A stretch of 64,000 bases of DNA from Pantoea sp. Ap-967 (GCF_011752565.1 NZ_VWXK01000025.1:1-64000); one strand, 5' to 3'. Numbered from the stretch's first letter, positions 9,805 through 19,062 are shown. Numbers and translations: made by a program. The notes: generated by a model from the letters alone, not told the origin.

Positions 9805-11298
9805 CTATTTCTTGTCCTTGGCGAACGCCGCTTCCAGGGCCTCGTTGATGGTGCGCAGTACCTTCACCCGCGCCCAGCGCTTGTCATTGGCCTCCACCAG
9901 GGTCCAGGGCGCGATCTCGCTGCTGGTGCGGTCGACCATGTCGCCCACCGCCTCGGCATACAGGTCCCACTTGTCGCGGTTGCGCCAGTCGTCCTCGGTG
10001 ATCTTGTAGCGCTTGAACGGAATCTGCTCGCGTTCCTCGAAGCGTTCCAGCTGGGTTTGCTGGTCGATCGCCAGCCAGAACTTGACCACCACCACCCCGG
10101 CGTTGACCAGTTGCTCCTCGAAGTCGTTGATCTCGCCATAGGCGCGCATCCAGTCGCTCGGCGTGCAGAAGCCCTCCACCCGCTCCACCAGCACCCGGCC
10201 ATACCAGGAGCGGTCGAAGATGGTGAACTTGCCACGCGCCGGAATGTGCCGCCAGAAGCGCCACAGGTACGGTTGCGCGCGCTCCTCCTCGGTGGGTGCG
10301 GCAATCGGCACGATGCGGTACTGGCGCGGGTCCAGCGCCGCCGCCACACGGCGGATCGCACCGCCCTTGCCCGCCGCGTCATTGCCCTCGAACACCGCCA
10401 CCAGCGAATGCCGGCGCATGTGCTTGTGGCGCAGCAGGCCGGCCAGGCGCGCCTGTTCGGTCACCAGCTGCTCCTGATAATCCTGTTTGTCCAGGCGCAG
10501 GCTCAGGTCCAGGGCGCCCAGCAGGCTGCGCTGGTCGATGCTACGGCCCAGCGGCGCGATGTTGCCCTGGTGCTTGCCCTTGGGGTTGTTGGCCAGGGCC
10601 GCCTGCAGGCTTTCCAGCAGAATGCGCCCAACCGCCAGGCTGCGGTAATGCGGGTCGACGCCTTCCACCACATGCCAGGGCGCGTAGTCGCGGCTGGTGC
10701 GGCGCAGCACGCGCTCGCCGAAGCGCACGAAACGGTCGTAGGTTTGCGACTGCTGCCAGTCCAGCGGGCTGATCTTCCAGCTGTGCAGCGGGTCGTCCTT
10801 GAGCGCTTTGAGGCGGGTTTTCATCTGCTTCTTCGACAGGTGGAACCAGAACTTGATCACCAGCGCGCCTTCGTCGCACAGCATCTGTTCCAGGCGCTCG
10901 GCGCCGGTGATGGCCTGGTCGAGCACGGCGTCCTTGATAACCCCATGCACCCGGGCCTGCAGCATCTGGCTGTACCAGTTGCCGAAGAACACCCCCATGC
11001 GCCCCTTCGGCGGCAGGGCCCGCCAGTAGCGCCAGGCGGGTGGCCGGGCCAGTTCCTCGTCGGTTTGCTGGTCGAAGGTGAGCACGTCGATCATGCGCGG
11101 GTCCATCCACTCGTTCAGCAGCTTGACCGTCTCGCCCTTGCCCGCGCCTTCCACGCCGTTGATCAGCACGATCACCGGGAAACGCCCCTGCTGCTTGAGG
11201 TCGAACTGGGCGTCGAGCAACGCCTCGCGCAGGGCAGGCACTTCGGCCTCGTAGGTGTCCTTGTCGATGCTGTGACCGATTTCCGCAGATTCGAACAT
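9805..11298 (-). CDS. pap: Polyphosphate:AMP phosphotransferase (two-domain PPK2)
   Basis: A 497-residue protein made of two tandem PPK2 domains, the arrangement of class II PPK2 that phosphorylates AMP to ADP with polyphosphate. Both domains carry a Walker A-like loop: GVEGAGKGE at about 53 in the N-terminal half and GNDAAGKGG at about 300 in the C-terminal half. Each has a downstream lid and Walker B region (FFGNWYSQ; FDRSWYGR). RBS AAGGAG lies before the ATG. It is a single-gene unit between fumC and mnmC. Confidence 0.92.
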   Translation of the reverse strand: MFESAEIGHSIDKDTYEAEVPALREALLDAQFDLKQQGRFPVIVLINGVEGAGKGETVKLLNEWMDPRMIDVLTFDQQTDEELARPPAWRYWRALPPKGRMGVFFGNWYSQMLQARVHGVIKDAVLDQAITGAERLEQMLCDEGALVIKFWFHLSKKQMKTRLKALKDDPLHSWKISPLDWQQSQTYDRFVRFGERVLRRTSRDYAPWHVVEGVDPHYRSLAVGRILLESLQAALANNPKGKHQGNIAPLGRSIDQRSLLGALDLSLRLDKQDYQEQLVTEQARLAGLLRHKHMRRHSLVAVFEGNDAAGKGGAIRRVAAALDPRQYRIVPIAAPTEEERAQPYLWRFWRHIPARGKFTIFDRSWYGRVLVERVEGFCTPSDWMRAYGEINDFEEQLVNAGVVVVKFWLAIDQQTQLERFEEREQIPFKRYKITEDDWRNRDKWDLYAEAVGDMVDRTSSEIAPWTLVEANDKRWARVKVLRTINEALEAAFAKDKK

Positions 11299-11356
11299 GC
11301 ACTGGCTCCTTGGTCTGGATTAGCAAGACTAGCGGAATTGTGCGGGGTCTGTGTGG

Positions 11357-11388
11357 GGCTCTTCGCGGGGCAAGCCCGCTCCTACAGG
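11357..11388. repeat. Single REP (type A)
   Basis: One copy, CTTCGCGGGGCAAGCCCGCT with flanks, between the divergent pap and mnmC genes. Confidence 0.8.
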
Positions 11389-11463
11389 CGCATTACCCAG
11401 TACGGCCTGCGCAAATGCGCCCGGATAACATAAAATCCGCTATCCGCTGCAACCGAGCCAACC

Positions 11464-13431
11464 ATGTCCACCCTCCTCCAGCACGCCCAGATCGACTGGG
11501 ACGACCAGGGCCGCCCCCACTCGCGGCAATACGACGACGTGTACTTCTCGAAAAACGAAGGCACCGACGAAACCCGCTACGTCTTCCTGGAACAAACCCG
11601 CCTGCGCGAGCGCTTCGCCGCGCTGGCGCCCGATGCCTGCCTGGTGATCGGCGAAACCGGCTTTGGCACCGGCATGAATTTCTTCTGCGCCTGGCAGCTG
11701 TTCGCCGAACTGGCCCACGCCCAGGCGCGCCTGCACTTCGTCAGCGTCGAGAAGTTCCCCCTCAGTTACGACGACATGGCCCGCGCCATGCGCCTGTGGC
11801 CGGAACTGGCGGCCTTCACCGAGCCGTTCCTGCAGCAGTACGTGGCCGTGCACCCGGGCTTCCAGCAGTTCAGCTTCGACAACGGCCGGGTCACCCTGAC
11901 CTTGCTGGTGGGCGATGTGCTGGAACAGCTGCCACAGCTCGACGCCCGCATCGACGTGTGGTTCCTCGACGGTTTCGCCCCGGCGAAGAACCCCGACATG
12001 TGGACGCCCGAGCTGTTCGCGCAACTGGCGCGGCTGGCCCACGCCGACACCACCCTGGGCACCTTCACCACCACCGGCTGGGTACGCCGTGGCTTGATCG
12101 ACGCGGGTTTTCGCATGAAGAAAATCCCAGGCATCGGCAAGAAATGGGAGGTGATGAGCGGCCACTACATCGGCGCGGTGAATGCCAGCGGGCCAGCGCC
12201 CTGGTATGCCCGCCCGGCCCTGGGCGACGGCCCACGCCAGGCGCTGGTGGTGGGCGCGGGGCTGGCCGGCAGCGCCACGGCGGCCAGCCTTGCCCGGCGT
12301 GGTTGGCAGGTGACGGTGCTGGAGCGCCACGAGGCCCCTGCCCAGGAAGCCTCGGGCAACCCGCAAGGGGTGCTGTACCTGAAGCTTTCCGCCCACGGCA
12401 CGGCGCTGTCGCAGATGATTCTTTGCGGGTTCGGCTACACCCGGCGCCAGCTTGAACGCCTGCAGAAAGGCCAGGACTGGGATGCCTGCGGCGTGCTGCA
12501 ACTGGCCTTCGACAGCAAGGAAGGCGAACGCCAGGCCAAGCTCGCCCAGGCCTTCGACAGTGGCCTGCTGCGCACGCTGGCGCAAACCGAGGCCCAGGCG
12601 CTTGCCGGGGTGGCGCTGCCGTCCGGTGGCCTGTTCTACCCTGAAGGCGGCTGGGTTCACCCGCCGGCCCTGTGCCGCCTGCAACTGCAGCACCCCAATA
12701 TCCGCGTGCTGGTGCATCAGGACGTGGTGGAACTGCGCCAGGCCGATGGCCTCTGGCAAGCCTGGAGCGGCGAACAGCTGTTGGCCAGCGCGCCCGTGGC
12801 GGTGCTGGCCGGGGCCGCCGACGTGCGCCGTTTCGCGCCGTGCGCGGCATTGCCGCTCAAGCGCATTCGCGGGCAGATCACCCGCCTACCGGCCACCGAG
12901 GCCAGCCGTGCACTGCGCACGGTGGTGTGCGCCGAGGGTTACGTGGCGCCACCGCGCGACGGTGAACACACCCTGGGCGCCAGCTTCGACTTCCACAGCG
13001 ACGACCTTGCCCCGACGGTGGCCGAGCATCAGGGCAACCTGGCGCTGCTCGATGAAATATCCCCCGACCTGGCCCAGCGCCTAGGCGCAGCGGCGCTGGA
13101 TGCTGGGCAATTGCAGGGGCGCGCGGCGTTTCGCTGCACCAGCCCGGACTACTTGCCGATTGTTGGGCCGCTGGCCGAGCCGGCGGCGTTCGCCGAGGCC
13201 TTTGCGGTGCTGGGCAAGGATGCACGGCAAGTGCCGGAGGTGGCGTGCCCGTGGCTGGATGGGCTGTATGTGAACAGCGGGCATGGGTCGCGGGGGTTGA
13301 TCACCGCGCCGCTCAGTGGCGAGTTGATTGCGGCTTGGGTATGCGGGGAGCCGCTGCCATTGCCCAGGGCAGTGGCCGAGGCCTGCCACCCGAACCGGTT
13401 TGCGTTGCGCAAATTGATTCGCGGCAAATAA
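11464..13431 (+). CDS. mnmC: Bifunctional tRNA mnm5s2U biosynthesis protein MnmC
   Basis: A 655-residue two-domain enzyme that finishes 5-methylaminomethyl-2-thiouridine at tRNA wobble U34. The N-terminal SAM-dependent methyltransferase (MnmD, about 1-240) has IGETGFGTGMNF and DGFAPAKNPDMW. The C-terminal FAD-dependent demodification domain (MnmC1, from about 260) opens with the dinucleotide motif GAGLAGSATAASLA. The glycine-rich NSGHGSRGL near the end is also family-typical. Single-gene unit with its own upstream region. Confidence 0.95.
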   Translation: MSTLLQHAQIDWDDQGRPHSRQYDDVYFSKNEGTDETRYVFLEQTRLRERFAALAPDACLVIGETGFGTGMNFFCAWQLFAELAHAQARLHFVSVEKFPLSYDDMARAMRLWPELAAFTEPFLQQYVAVHPGFQQFSFDNGRVTLTLLVGDVLEQLPQLDARIDVWFLDGFAPAKNPDMWTPELFAQLARLAHADTTLGTFTTTGWVRRGLIDAGFRMKKIPGIGKKWEVMSGHYIGAVNASGPAPWYARPALGDGPRQALVVGAGLAGSATAASLARRGWQVTVLERHEAPAQEASGNPQGVLYLKLSAHGTALSQMILCGFGYTRRQLERLQKGQDWDACGVLQLAFDSKEGERQAKLAQAFDSGLLRTLAQTEAQALAGVALPSGGLFYPEGGWVHPPALCRLQLQHPNIRVLVHQDVVELRQADGLWQAWSGEQLLASAPVAVLAGAADVRRFAPCAALPLKRIRGQITRLPATEASRALRTVVCAEGYVAPPRDGEHTLGASFDFHSDDLAPTVAEHQGNLALLDEISPDLAQRLGAAALDAGQLQGRAAFRCTSPDYLPIVGPLAEPAAFAEAFAVLGKDARQVPEVACPWLDGLYVNSGHGSRGLITAPLSGELIAAWVCGEPLPLPRAVAEACHPNRFALRKLIRGK

Positions 13432-13452
13432 CAGCTCACTGCTTCCGCGTTC

Positions 13453-13579
13453 GGTAGGAGCGAGCGTAGCTCGCGATGCGCCGCCTGCGGCGCGCGGTTC
13501 CCCAGCTAATGGCTATTACAGTGTTGCCTGTGCCATGGAGCGCCGCAGGCGGCGCATCGCGAGCTGCGCTCGCTCCTAC
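13453..13579. repeat. REP pair (type B) with extended GC arms
   Basis: An inverted pair GGTAGGAGCGAGCGTAGCTC ... GCTCGCTCCTAC. The inner arms extend as GCGCCGCCTGCGGCGC / GCGCCGCAGGCGGCGC, giving a long cruciform-capable structure between mnmC and the NAGGN operon. Confidence 0.85.
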
Positions 13580-13660
13580 GCCATGGGCAGGAGATGCCTT
13601 CAGGCTTATAACAGATCAATCTAAAACTCCCACAAACCACACAGGTCAGTTCCTTACAGG

Positions 13661-13679
13661 GTGCCCTAATCCGGGGCAC
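13661..13679. promoter_or_regulatory. Palindrome in the NAGGN operon promoter region
   Basis: GTGCCC-TAATCCG-GGGCAC lies 33-51 bp upstream of the asnO ATG. It could be an operator or a short leader hairpin. No regulator can be assigned from sequence; the downstream genes are known in pseudomonads to be osmotically induced. Confidence 0.35.
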
Positions 13680-13711
13680 TCATTCCCCAACGGAAAAACC
13701 GGTAAGGACTT

Positions 13712-15499
13712 ATGTGCGGATTAGCAGGAGAGTTGCGTTTCACCCCCATCGACCAAGCCCCTCGCCCAGCCGACCTGGCTGCGGTAGAGCGCATCACCCA
13801 TCACCTGGCGCCTCGCGGCCCGGATGCCTGGGGCTTCCATAGCCAGGGCCCGATTGCCCTCGGCCACCGCCGGCTGAAGATCATGGACTTGTCCGACGGC
13901 TCGGCGCAGCCAATGGTCGACAACACCCTGGGCCTGTCGCTGGCGTTCAACGGCGCCATCTACAACTTCCCCGAACTGCGCCAGGAACTGCAAGACCTAG
14001 GCTATACCTTCTGGTCCGACGGCGACACCGAGGTGTTGCTCAAGGGCTACCACGCCTGGGGCGCGGCGTTGCTGCCCAAGCTCAACGGCATGTTCGCCCT
14101 GGCCATCTGGGAGCGCGACAACCAGCGCCTGTTCCTGGCCCGCGACCGCCTCGGGGTCAAGCCGCTGTACCTGTCGCGCAACGGCGAGCGCCTGCGTTTC
14201 GCCTCCACCCTGCCAGCGTTGCTCAAGGGCGGTGACATCGACCCGATGATCGACCCGGTGGCGCTCAACCACTACCTCAACTTCCACGCCGTGGTGCCGG
14301 CCCCGCGTACCCTGCTGGCCAATGTGCAGAAGCTTGAGCCCGGCACCTGGATGCGCATCGACCGCCACGGCGAGGTGGAACGCCAGACCTGGTGGCAGTT
14401 GCACTACGGCCCCAACCCCGACGAACGTGACCTGGACCTGGAAGGCTGGACCACCCGCGTGCTCGACGCCACCCGCGACGCCGTGGCCATCCGCCAACGG
14501 GCGGCGGTGGACGTTGGCGTGCTGTTGTCCGGCGGCGTCGACTCAAGCCTGTTGGTCGGCCTGCTGCGTGAAGTGGGCGTGGACGACCTGTCGACCTTCT
14601 CCATCGGTTTCGAAGATGCCGGCGGCGAACGCGGCGACGAATTCCAGTACTCCGACCTGATCGCCAGGCACTACGGCACCCGTCACCATCAACTGCGCAT
14701 CGCCGAGCACGAGATCATCGAGCAACTGCCGGCCGCCTTCCGCGCCATGAGCGAGCCGATGGTCAGCCACGACTGCATCGCCTTCTACCTGCTGTCGCGG
14801 GAAGTGGCCAAGCACTGCAAGGGCGTGCAAAGCGGCCAGGGCGCCGATGAGCTGTTCGCCGGCTACCACTGGTACCCGAAAGTGGACGGCGCCGCCGATG
14901 CCTTCGGCGCCTACCGCGAGGCCTTCTTCGACCGCAGCCACGAGGAGTACCGCGACACGGTGCAAGCGCCCTGGCTGCTGGAAACCGACGCCGCCGGCGA
15001 TTTCGTGCGCGAGCACTTCGCCCGCCCCGGCGCGGCCGATGCGGTAGACAAGGCCCTGCGCCTGGACAGCACGGTGATGCTGGTCGACGACCCGGTCAAA
15101 CGGGTGGACAACATGACCATGGCCTGGGGCCTGGAGGCGCGCACGCCATTCCTGGACTACCGCCTGGTCGAGCTGTCGGCGCGCATTCCGGCGCGCTTCA
15201 AGCTGCCGGACGGCGGCAAGCAGGTGCTCAAGCAAGCAGCGCGGCGGGTGATCCCCCATGAGGTGATCGACCGCAAGAAGGGCTACTTCCCGGTCCCGGG
15301 CCTCAAGCACCTGGAAGGCGCCACCCTGGGCTGGGTGCGCGACCTGCTGACCGACCCGAGCCAGGACCGCGGCCTGTTCAACCCGGCCATGCTCGACCGC
15401 CTGCTGAGCAACCCACACGGCCAGCTCACCCCACTGCGCGGCTCCAAGCTGTGGCAGCTGGCGGCCCTGAACCTGTGGCTCAGCGAACAAGGAATCTGA
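13712..15499 (+). CDS. asnO: N-acetylglutaminylglutamine amidotransferase (asparagine synthetase-like)
   Basis: A 595-residue class II glutamine amidotransferase fused to an asparagine-synthetase domain. Cys2 after the initiator Met (MCGLAGEL) is the N-terminal nucleophile, and the ATP-pyrophosphatase loop SGGVDSS sits at about 272-278. In the NAGGN pathway this enzyme amidates the C-terminus of N-acetylglutaminylglutamine to give the compatible solute NAGGN. Genuine AsnB has nearly the same domains, but the three-base gap to ngg identifies this as the osmoprotectant paralogue. RBS GGTAAGGA precedes the start. Confidence 0.92.
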   Translation: MCGLAGELRFTPIDQAPRPADLAAVERITHHLAPRGPDAWGFHSQGPIALGHRRLKIMDLSDGSAQPMVDNTLGLSLAFNGAIYNFPELRQELQDLGYTFWSDGDTEVLLKGYHAWGAALLPKLNGMFALAIWERDNQRLFLARDRLGVKPLYLSRNGERLRFASTLPALLKGGDIDPMIDPVALNHYLNFHAVVPAPRTLLANVQKLEPGTWMRIDRHGEVERQTWWQLHYGPNPDERDLDLEGWTTRVLDATRDAVAIRQRAAVDVGVLLSGGVDSSLLVGLLREVGVDDLSTFSIGFEDAGGERGDEFQYSDLIARHYGTRHHQLRIAEHEIIEQLPAAFRAMSEPMVSHDCIAFYLLSREVAKHCKGVQSGQGADELFAGYHWYPKVDGAADAFGAYREAFFDRSHEEYRDTVQAPWLLETDAAGDFVREHFARPGAADAVDKALRLDSTVMLVDDPVKRVDNMTMAWGLEARTPFLDYRLVELSARIPARFKLPDGGKQVLKQAARRVIPHEVIDRKKGYFPVPGLKHLEGATLGWVRDLLTDPSQDRGLFNPAMLDRLLSNPHGQLTPLRGSKLWQLAALNLWLSEQGI

Positions 15500-15502
15500 C
15501 CG

Positions 15503-17248
15503 ATGAAAGCCCACGAGATCGCCTACGGTCAGCGCCTGCTGCGCGGCCAGGCGCCGTCCTACGAGCGCCTGCAGGCGCGCCTGGCCGGCGATGGCAGCGA
15601 CCCCCACGACCAGCCCCGCGCCCTGCACTGCGGCTGGGGCCGGCTGCTGATCGGCCACACCTACCCCGACCCAGCCAGCCTGGCCCAGGCGCTGCAGGAC
15701 GAGCGCCCAGGCGAGCGCGACATCGCCCTGTACGTGGCCGCGCCCCAGCAGTTGCTGGCCCAGGCCCCGCAACAGCTGTTCCTCGACCCCTCCGACACCC
15801 TGCGCCTGTGGTTCACCGACTACCGCCCGGCGCAGCGGGTGTTCCGCGGCTTTCGCGTGCGCCGGGCGCAGAACGAGGCGGACTGGCACGCCATCAATAC
15901 CCTCTACCAGGCGCGTGGCATGCTGCCGGTGGACCCCGACCGAGTCACCCCGCGCCACCTCGGCGGCCCGGTGTACTGGCTGGCCGAGGACGAAGACAGC
16001 GGCGCGGTGATCGGCAGCGTGATGGGCCTGAACCACAGCAAGGCCTTCGACGACCCCGAGCACGGCAGCAGCCTGTGGTGCCTGGCGGTGGACCCGCAGT
16101 GCACCCGCCCGGGCGTGGGCGAGGTGCTGGTGCGCCACCTGATCGAGCACTTCATGAGCCGTGGCCTGGCCTACCTCGACCTGTCGGTGCTGCACGACAA
16201 CCGCCAGGCCAAGCGGCTGTATGAAAAGCTCGGTTTTCGTAACCTGCCGACCTTTGCGGTGAAGCGCCGTAATGGCATCAACCAGCAGCTGTTCCTGGGC
16301 CCCGGCCCGGCCGCCGGCCTGAACCCCTATGCCCGCATCATCGTCGACGAGGCCCTGCGCCGGGGCATCGAGGTGCAGGTGGACGACGCCGCCGCTGGCC
16401 TGTTCACGCTCAGCCTGGGCGGGCGCCGCGTTCGCTGCCGCGAGTCGCTGAGCGACCTTACCAGCGCCGTGACCATGACCCTGTGCCAGGACAAGCGCCT
16501 GACCCGCCAGGCCCTGCACAACGCAGGGCTACAGGTGCCGGCGCAGCAGCTGGCGGGCAATGCCGACGATAACCTGGCGTTTCTCGACGAGCACGGCGCG
16601 GTGGTGGTCAAGCCGGTGGATGGCGAGCAAGGCCAGGGCGTGGCGGTGAACCTGAACACTGTTGACGACGTGACCCGGGCCGTGGAGAACGCCCGCCAGT
16701 TCGACAGCCGGGTGCTGCTGGAAAGCTTCCACCCTGGCAGCGACCTGCGCATCCTGGTGATCGGCTTCGAGGTGGTGGCCGCGGCCATTCGCCACCCGGC
16801 CCAGGTGATTGGCGATGGCAAGCACAGCATTCGCCAATTGATTGAGGCGCAGAGCCGTCGGCGCCAGGCAGCCACCGGCGGCGAAAGCCGTATTCCGCTG
16901 GATGACGAAACCGAGCGCACCCTGCACGGCGCGGGGCTGGGCTACGACGACGTGCTGCCGGCCGGCCAGCGCCTGGCCGTGCGCCGCACAGCCAACCTGC
17001 ACACCGGCGGCACCCTGGAGGACGTGACCCAGCGCCTGCACCCGGTGCTGGCCGATGCCGCCGTGCGCGCGGCGCGGGCGCTGGAAATTCCGGTGGTGGG
17101 CCTGGACTTCATGGTGCGCGATGCCGAATGCCCGGAGTACGTGATCATCGAAGCCAACGAGCGTGCCGGGCTGGCCAACCATGAGCCACAGCCCACGGCC
17201 GAGCGCTTTGTCGACCTGCTGTTTCCGCATAGCCGAGCGTTGGCGTAA
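15503..17248 (+). CDS. ngg: N-acetylglutaminylglutamine synthetase (GNAT-ATP-grasp fusion)
   Basis: A 581-residue fusion protein. The N-terminal half holds a GNAT acetyltransferase domain (about 115-260, with CoA-loop region PGVGEVLVRHL and NRQAKRLYEKLGF). The C-terminal half is an ATP-grasp ligase (about 290-575, with VVKPVDGEQGQGVAV and the metal-binding end VIIEANERAG). It acetylates and joins glutamines to form N-acetylglutaminylglutamine, the precursor amidated by AsnO. It starts 3 bp after asnO and is certainly co-transcribed. Confidence 0.93.
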   Translation: MKAHEIAYGQRLLRGQAPSYERLQARLAGDGSDPHDQPRALHCGWGRLLIGHTYPDPASLAQALQDERPGERDIALYVAAPQQLLAQAPQQLFLDPSDTLRLWFTDYRPAQRVFRGFRVRRAQNEADWHAINTLYQARGMLPVDPDRVTPRHLGGPVYWLAEDEDSGAVIGSVMGLNHSKAFDDPEHGSSLWCLAVDPQCTRPGVGEVLVRHLIEHFMSRGLAYLDLSVLHDNRQAKRLYEKLGFRNLPTFAVKRRNGINQQLFLGPGPAAGLNPYARIIVDEALRRGIEVQVDDAAAGLFTLSLGGRRVRCRESLSDLTSAVTMTLCQDKRLTRQALHNAGLQVPAQQLAGNADDNLAFLDEHGAVVVKPVDGEQGQGVAVNLNTVDDVTRAVENARQFDSRVLLESFHPGSDLRILVIGFEVVAAAIRHPAQVIGDGKHSIRQLIEAQSRRRQAATGGESRIPLDDETERTLHGAGLGYDDVLPAGQRLAVRRTANLHTGGTLEDVTQRLHPVLADAAVRAARALEIPVVGLDFMVRDAECPEYVIIEANERAGLANHEPQPTAERFVDLLFPHSRALA

Positions 17249-17258
17249 CACAGTGATG

Positions 17259-17340
17259 GCCTTTTCGCGGGGCAAGCCCGCTCCTACAGGGGATGCGCGG
17301 TACCTGTAGGAGCGGGCTTGCCCCGCGAAGAGGCCGGCAC
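17259..17340. repeat. Intra-operonic REP pair (type A)
   Basis: An inverted pair of CGCGGGGCAAGCCCGCTCC and its complement between ngg and the M42 peptidase gene. In an mRNA the pair would fold into two strong hairpins that could protect the upstream asnO-ngg message. Confidence 0.85.
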
Positions 17341-17358
17341 AAAAAAAGAGGAACCCCC

Positions 17359-18543
17359 ATGACCGAACGACACCCCGAACCCGACCTCGACTACCTCAAG
17401 CGCGTGCTGCTGGAAATGCTCGCCATCCCCAGCCCCACCGGTTTCACCGACACCATCGTGCGCTATGTGGCCGAACGCCTGGACGAGCTGGGCATCCCCT
17501 TCGAACTGACCCGCCGCGGCACCATCCGTGCCACCCTCAAGGGCCGGCAAAGCTCCCCCGACCGCGCCGTCTCGGCCCACCTGGACACCATCGGCGCCAG
17601 CGTGCGCCAATTGCAGGACAACGGCCGCCTGGCGCTGGCGCCGGTGGGCTGCTGGTCGAGCCGCTTCGCCGAAGGCAGCCGGGTCAGCGTGTTCACCGAC
17701 ACCGGCGTGTTCCGTGGCAGCGTGCTGCCGCTGATGGCCAGCGGGCACGCCTTCAATACCGCCATCGACCAGATGCCGATCAGCTGGGAGCACGTGGAAG
17801 TGCGCCTGGACGCCTACTGCACCACCCGCGCCGATTGCGAGGCGCTGGGCATCGCCATCGGTGACTTCGTGGCCTTCGACCCGTTGCCAGAGTTCACCGA
17901 AAGCGGCCATATCAGCGCCCGCCACCTGGACGACAAGGCCGGGGTGGCGGCATTGCTGGCGGCGCTCAAGGCCGTGGTGGAAAGCGGCCGGCAACCGTTG
18001 ATCGACTGCCACCCGCTGTTCACCATCACCGAGGAAACCGGCTCCGGCGCCGCTGCCGCCCTGCCCTGGGACGTCAGCGAGTTCGTCGGCATCGACATCG
18101 CCCCGGTGGCGCCCGGCCAGGCCTCCAGCGAACACGCGGTAAGCGTGGCCATGCAGGATTCCTCCGGGCCCTATGACTACCACCTGTCGCGCCACTTGCT
18201 GAAGCTTGCCGGCGACCACGACCTGCCGGTGCGCCGCGACCTGTTCCGCTACTACTTCAGCGACGCCCATTCGGCGGTAACGGCAGGCCACGACATCCGC
18301 ACCGCGTTGGTGGCCTTCGGCTGCGACGCCACCCATGGCTACGAGCGCACCCATATCGACAGCCTGGCCGCGCTCAGCCGCCTGCTGTCGGCCTACCTGT
18401 TGAGCCCGCCGGTGTTCGCCAGCGACTCGCAACCGGCCAACGCTTCACTGGAGCGCTTCAGCCACCAGCTGGAGCACGATGCGCAAATGGAGAGCGATAC
18501 CCGGGTGCCGGCGGTGGACAGCCTGGTAGGAAACAAAAGCTGA
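17359..18543 (+). CDS. Osmoprotectant-cluster M42-family metallopeptidase
   Basis: A 394-residue M42/M20-like dinuclear zinc aminopeptidase. Metal-ligand motifs are VSAHLDTIGA (His-x-Asp), HLDDKAG, the Glu pair in ITEETGSG, GIDIAP, and a C-terminal His in the YSDAHSA region. It is the third gene of the conserved NAGGN cluster and probably turns over or trims the N-acetylated dipeptide, though this is inferred from context. I set the start at 17359 (RBS AAAGAGGA); the upstream extension to 17293 is only translated REP sequence. Confidence 0.85.
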   Translation: MTERHPEPDLDYLKRVLLEMLAIPSPTGFTDTIVRYVAERLDELGIPFELTRRGTIRATLKGRQSSPDRAVSAHLDTIGASVRQLQDNGRLALAPVGCWSSRFAEGSRVSVFTDTGVFRGSVLPLMASGHAFNTAIDQMPISWEHVEVRLDAYCTTRADCEALGIAIGDFVAFDPLPEFTESGHISARHLDDKAGVAALLAALKAVVESGRQPLIDCHPLFTITEETGSGAAAALPWDVSEFVGIDIAPVAPGQASSEHAVSVAMQDSSGPYDYHLSRHLLKLAGDHDLPVRRDLFRYYFSDAHSAVTAGHDIRTALVAFGCDATHGYERTHIDSLAALSRLLSAYLLSPPVFASDSQPANASLERFSHQLEHDAQMESDTRVPAVDSLVGNKS

Positions 18544-18598
18544 TGCAGGCGGATTCGCGTAGCATGCAGGTATTCGCCAACAGAACCGTGCCCTGCCC

Positions 18599-18826
18599 AT
18601 GCTGATCCCATACGACCAACTGCAAGCTGAAACCCTGACCCGCCTGATCGAGGACTTCGTGACCCGTGACGGCACCGACAACGGCGATGACACGCCGCTG
18701 GAAACCCGCGTGCTGCGGGTGCGTCAGGCATTGGCCAAGGGGCAGGCGTTCATCCTGTTCGACCTGGAAAGCCAACAGTGCCAGTTGCTGGCGCGGCATG
18801 ATGTGCCGCGCGAGTTGCTGGAGTGA
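18599..18826 (+). CDS. YheU-family small protein
   Basis: A 75-residue protein matching the YheU family along its length (MLIPYDQL, LIEDFVTRDGTDNGD, LETRV). Function unknown. It lies 55 bp after the M42 gene and converges on rsmI with only 13 bp between the two stops. Confidence 0.8.
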   Translation: MLIPYDQLQAETLTRLIEDFVTRDGTDNGDDTPLETRVLRVRQALAKGQAFILFDLESQQCQLLARHDVPRELLE

Positions 18827-18839
18827 CCAGCAAGGCCAT

Positions 18840-19028
18840 TCAACACCGTTTGGCCTTGCGCACCTCCCCTTCCTTGATCCGCCGATACACTTCGGCCCGG
18901 TGCACCGCCACCTCGCGCGGCGCGGTGACGCCGAAGCGCACCTGATTGTCGCGGGTTTCCACGACCTTGATGTGAATGTTGTCGCCAATGATGATGACTT
19001 CACCGACTTCACGTCCGATTACCAACAT
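18840..19028 (-). CDS. rsmI: CsrA/RsmA-family post-transcriptional regulator (RsmI-type)
   Basis: A 62-residue CsrA-family RNA-binding protein: MLVIGREVGE, the beta-strand core VRFGVTAPREVAVHRAEVY and a basic C-terminus. The conserved RNA-contact residues Leu2-Val3 with Arg6 and the VHRAEVY segment are kept. P. putida has three such proteins, and the neighbourhood (next to yheU and the NAGGN genes) is that of the one called RsmI. It would bind GGA motifs in mRNA leaders. Its own leader holds a hairpin enclosing the Shine-Dalgarno. Confidence 0.9.
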   Translation of the reverse strand: MLVIGREVGEVIIIGDNIHIKVVETRDNQVRFGVTAPREVAVHRAEVYRRIKEGEVRKAKRC

Positions 19029-19062
19029 GCTGGGGTTCTCCTACCTATGGGAAAACCCCAGC
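19029..19062 (-). promoter_or_regulatory. Hairpin enclosing the rsmI Shine-Dalgarno
   Basis: In the rsmI transcript GCTGGGGTT and AACCCCAGC form a perfect 9-bp stem. The 16-nt loop contains ATAGGTAGGAG, which is the ribosome binding site and a GGA Rsm-type motif. The 3' arm ends directly at the ATG. Likely translational control, possibly autoregulation. Confidence 0.65.

Noticed and set aside
17259-17340. REP pairs considered as CRISPR repeats
   Set aside because: They are inverted pairs scattered singly between genes, with no regular direct-repeat/spacer array and no cas genes.
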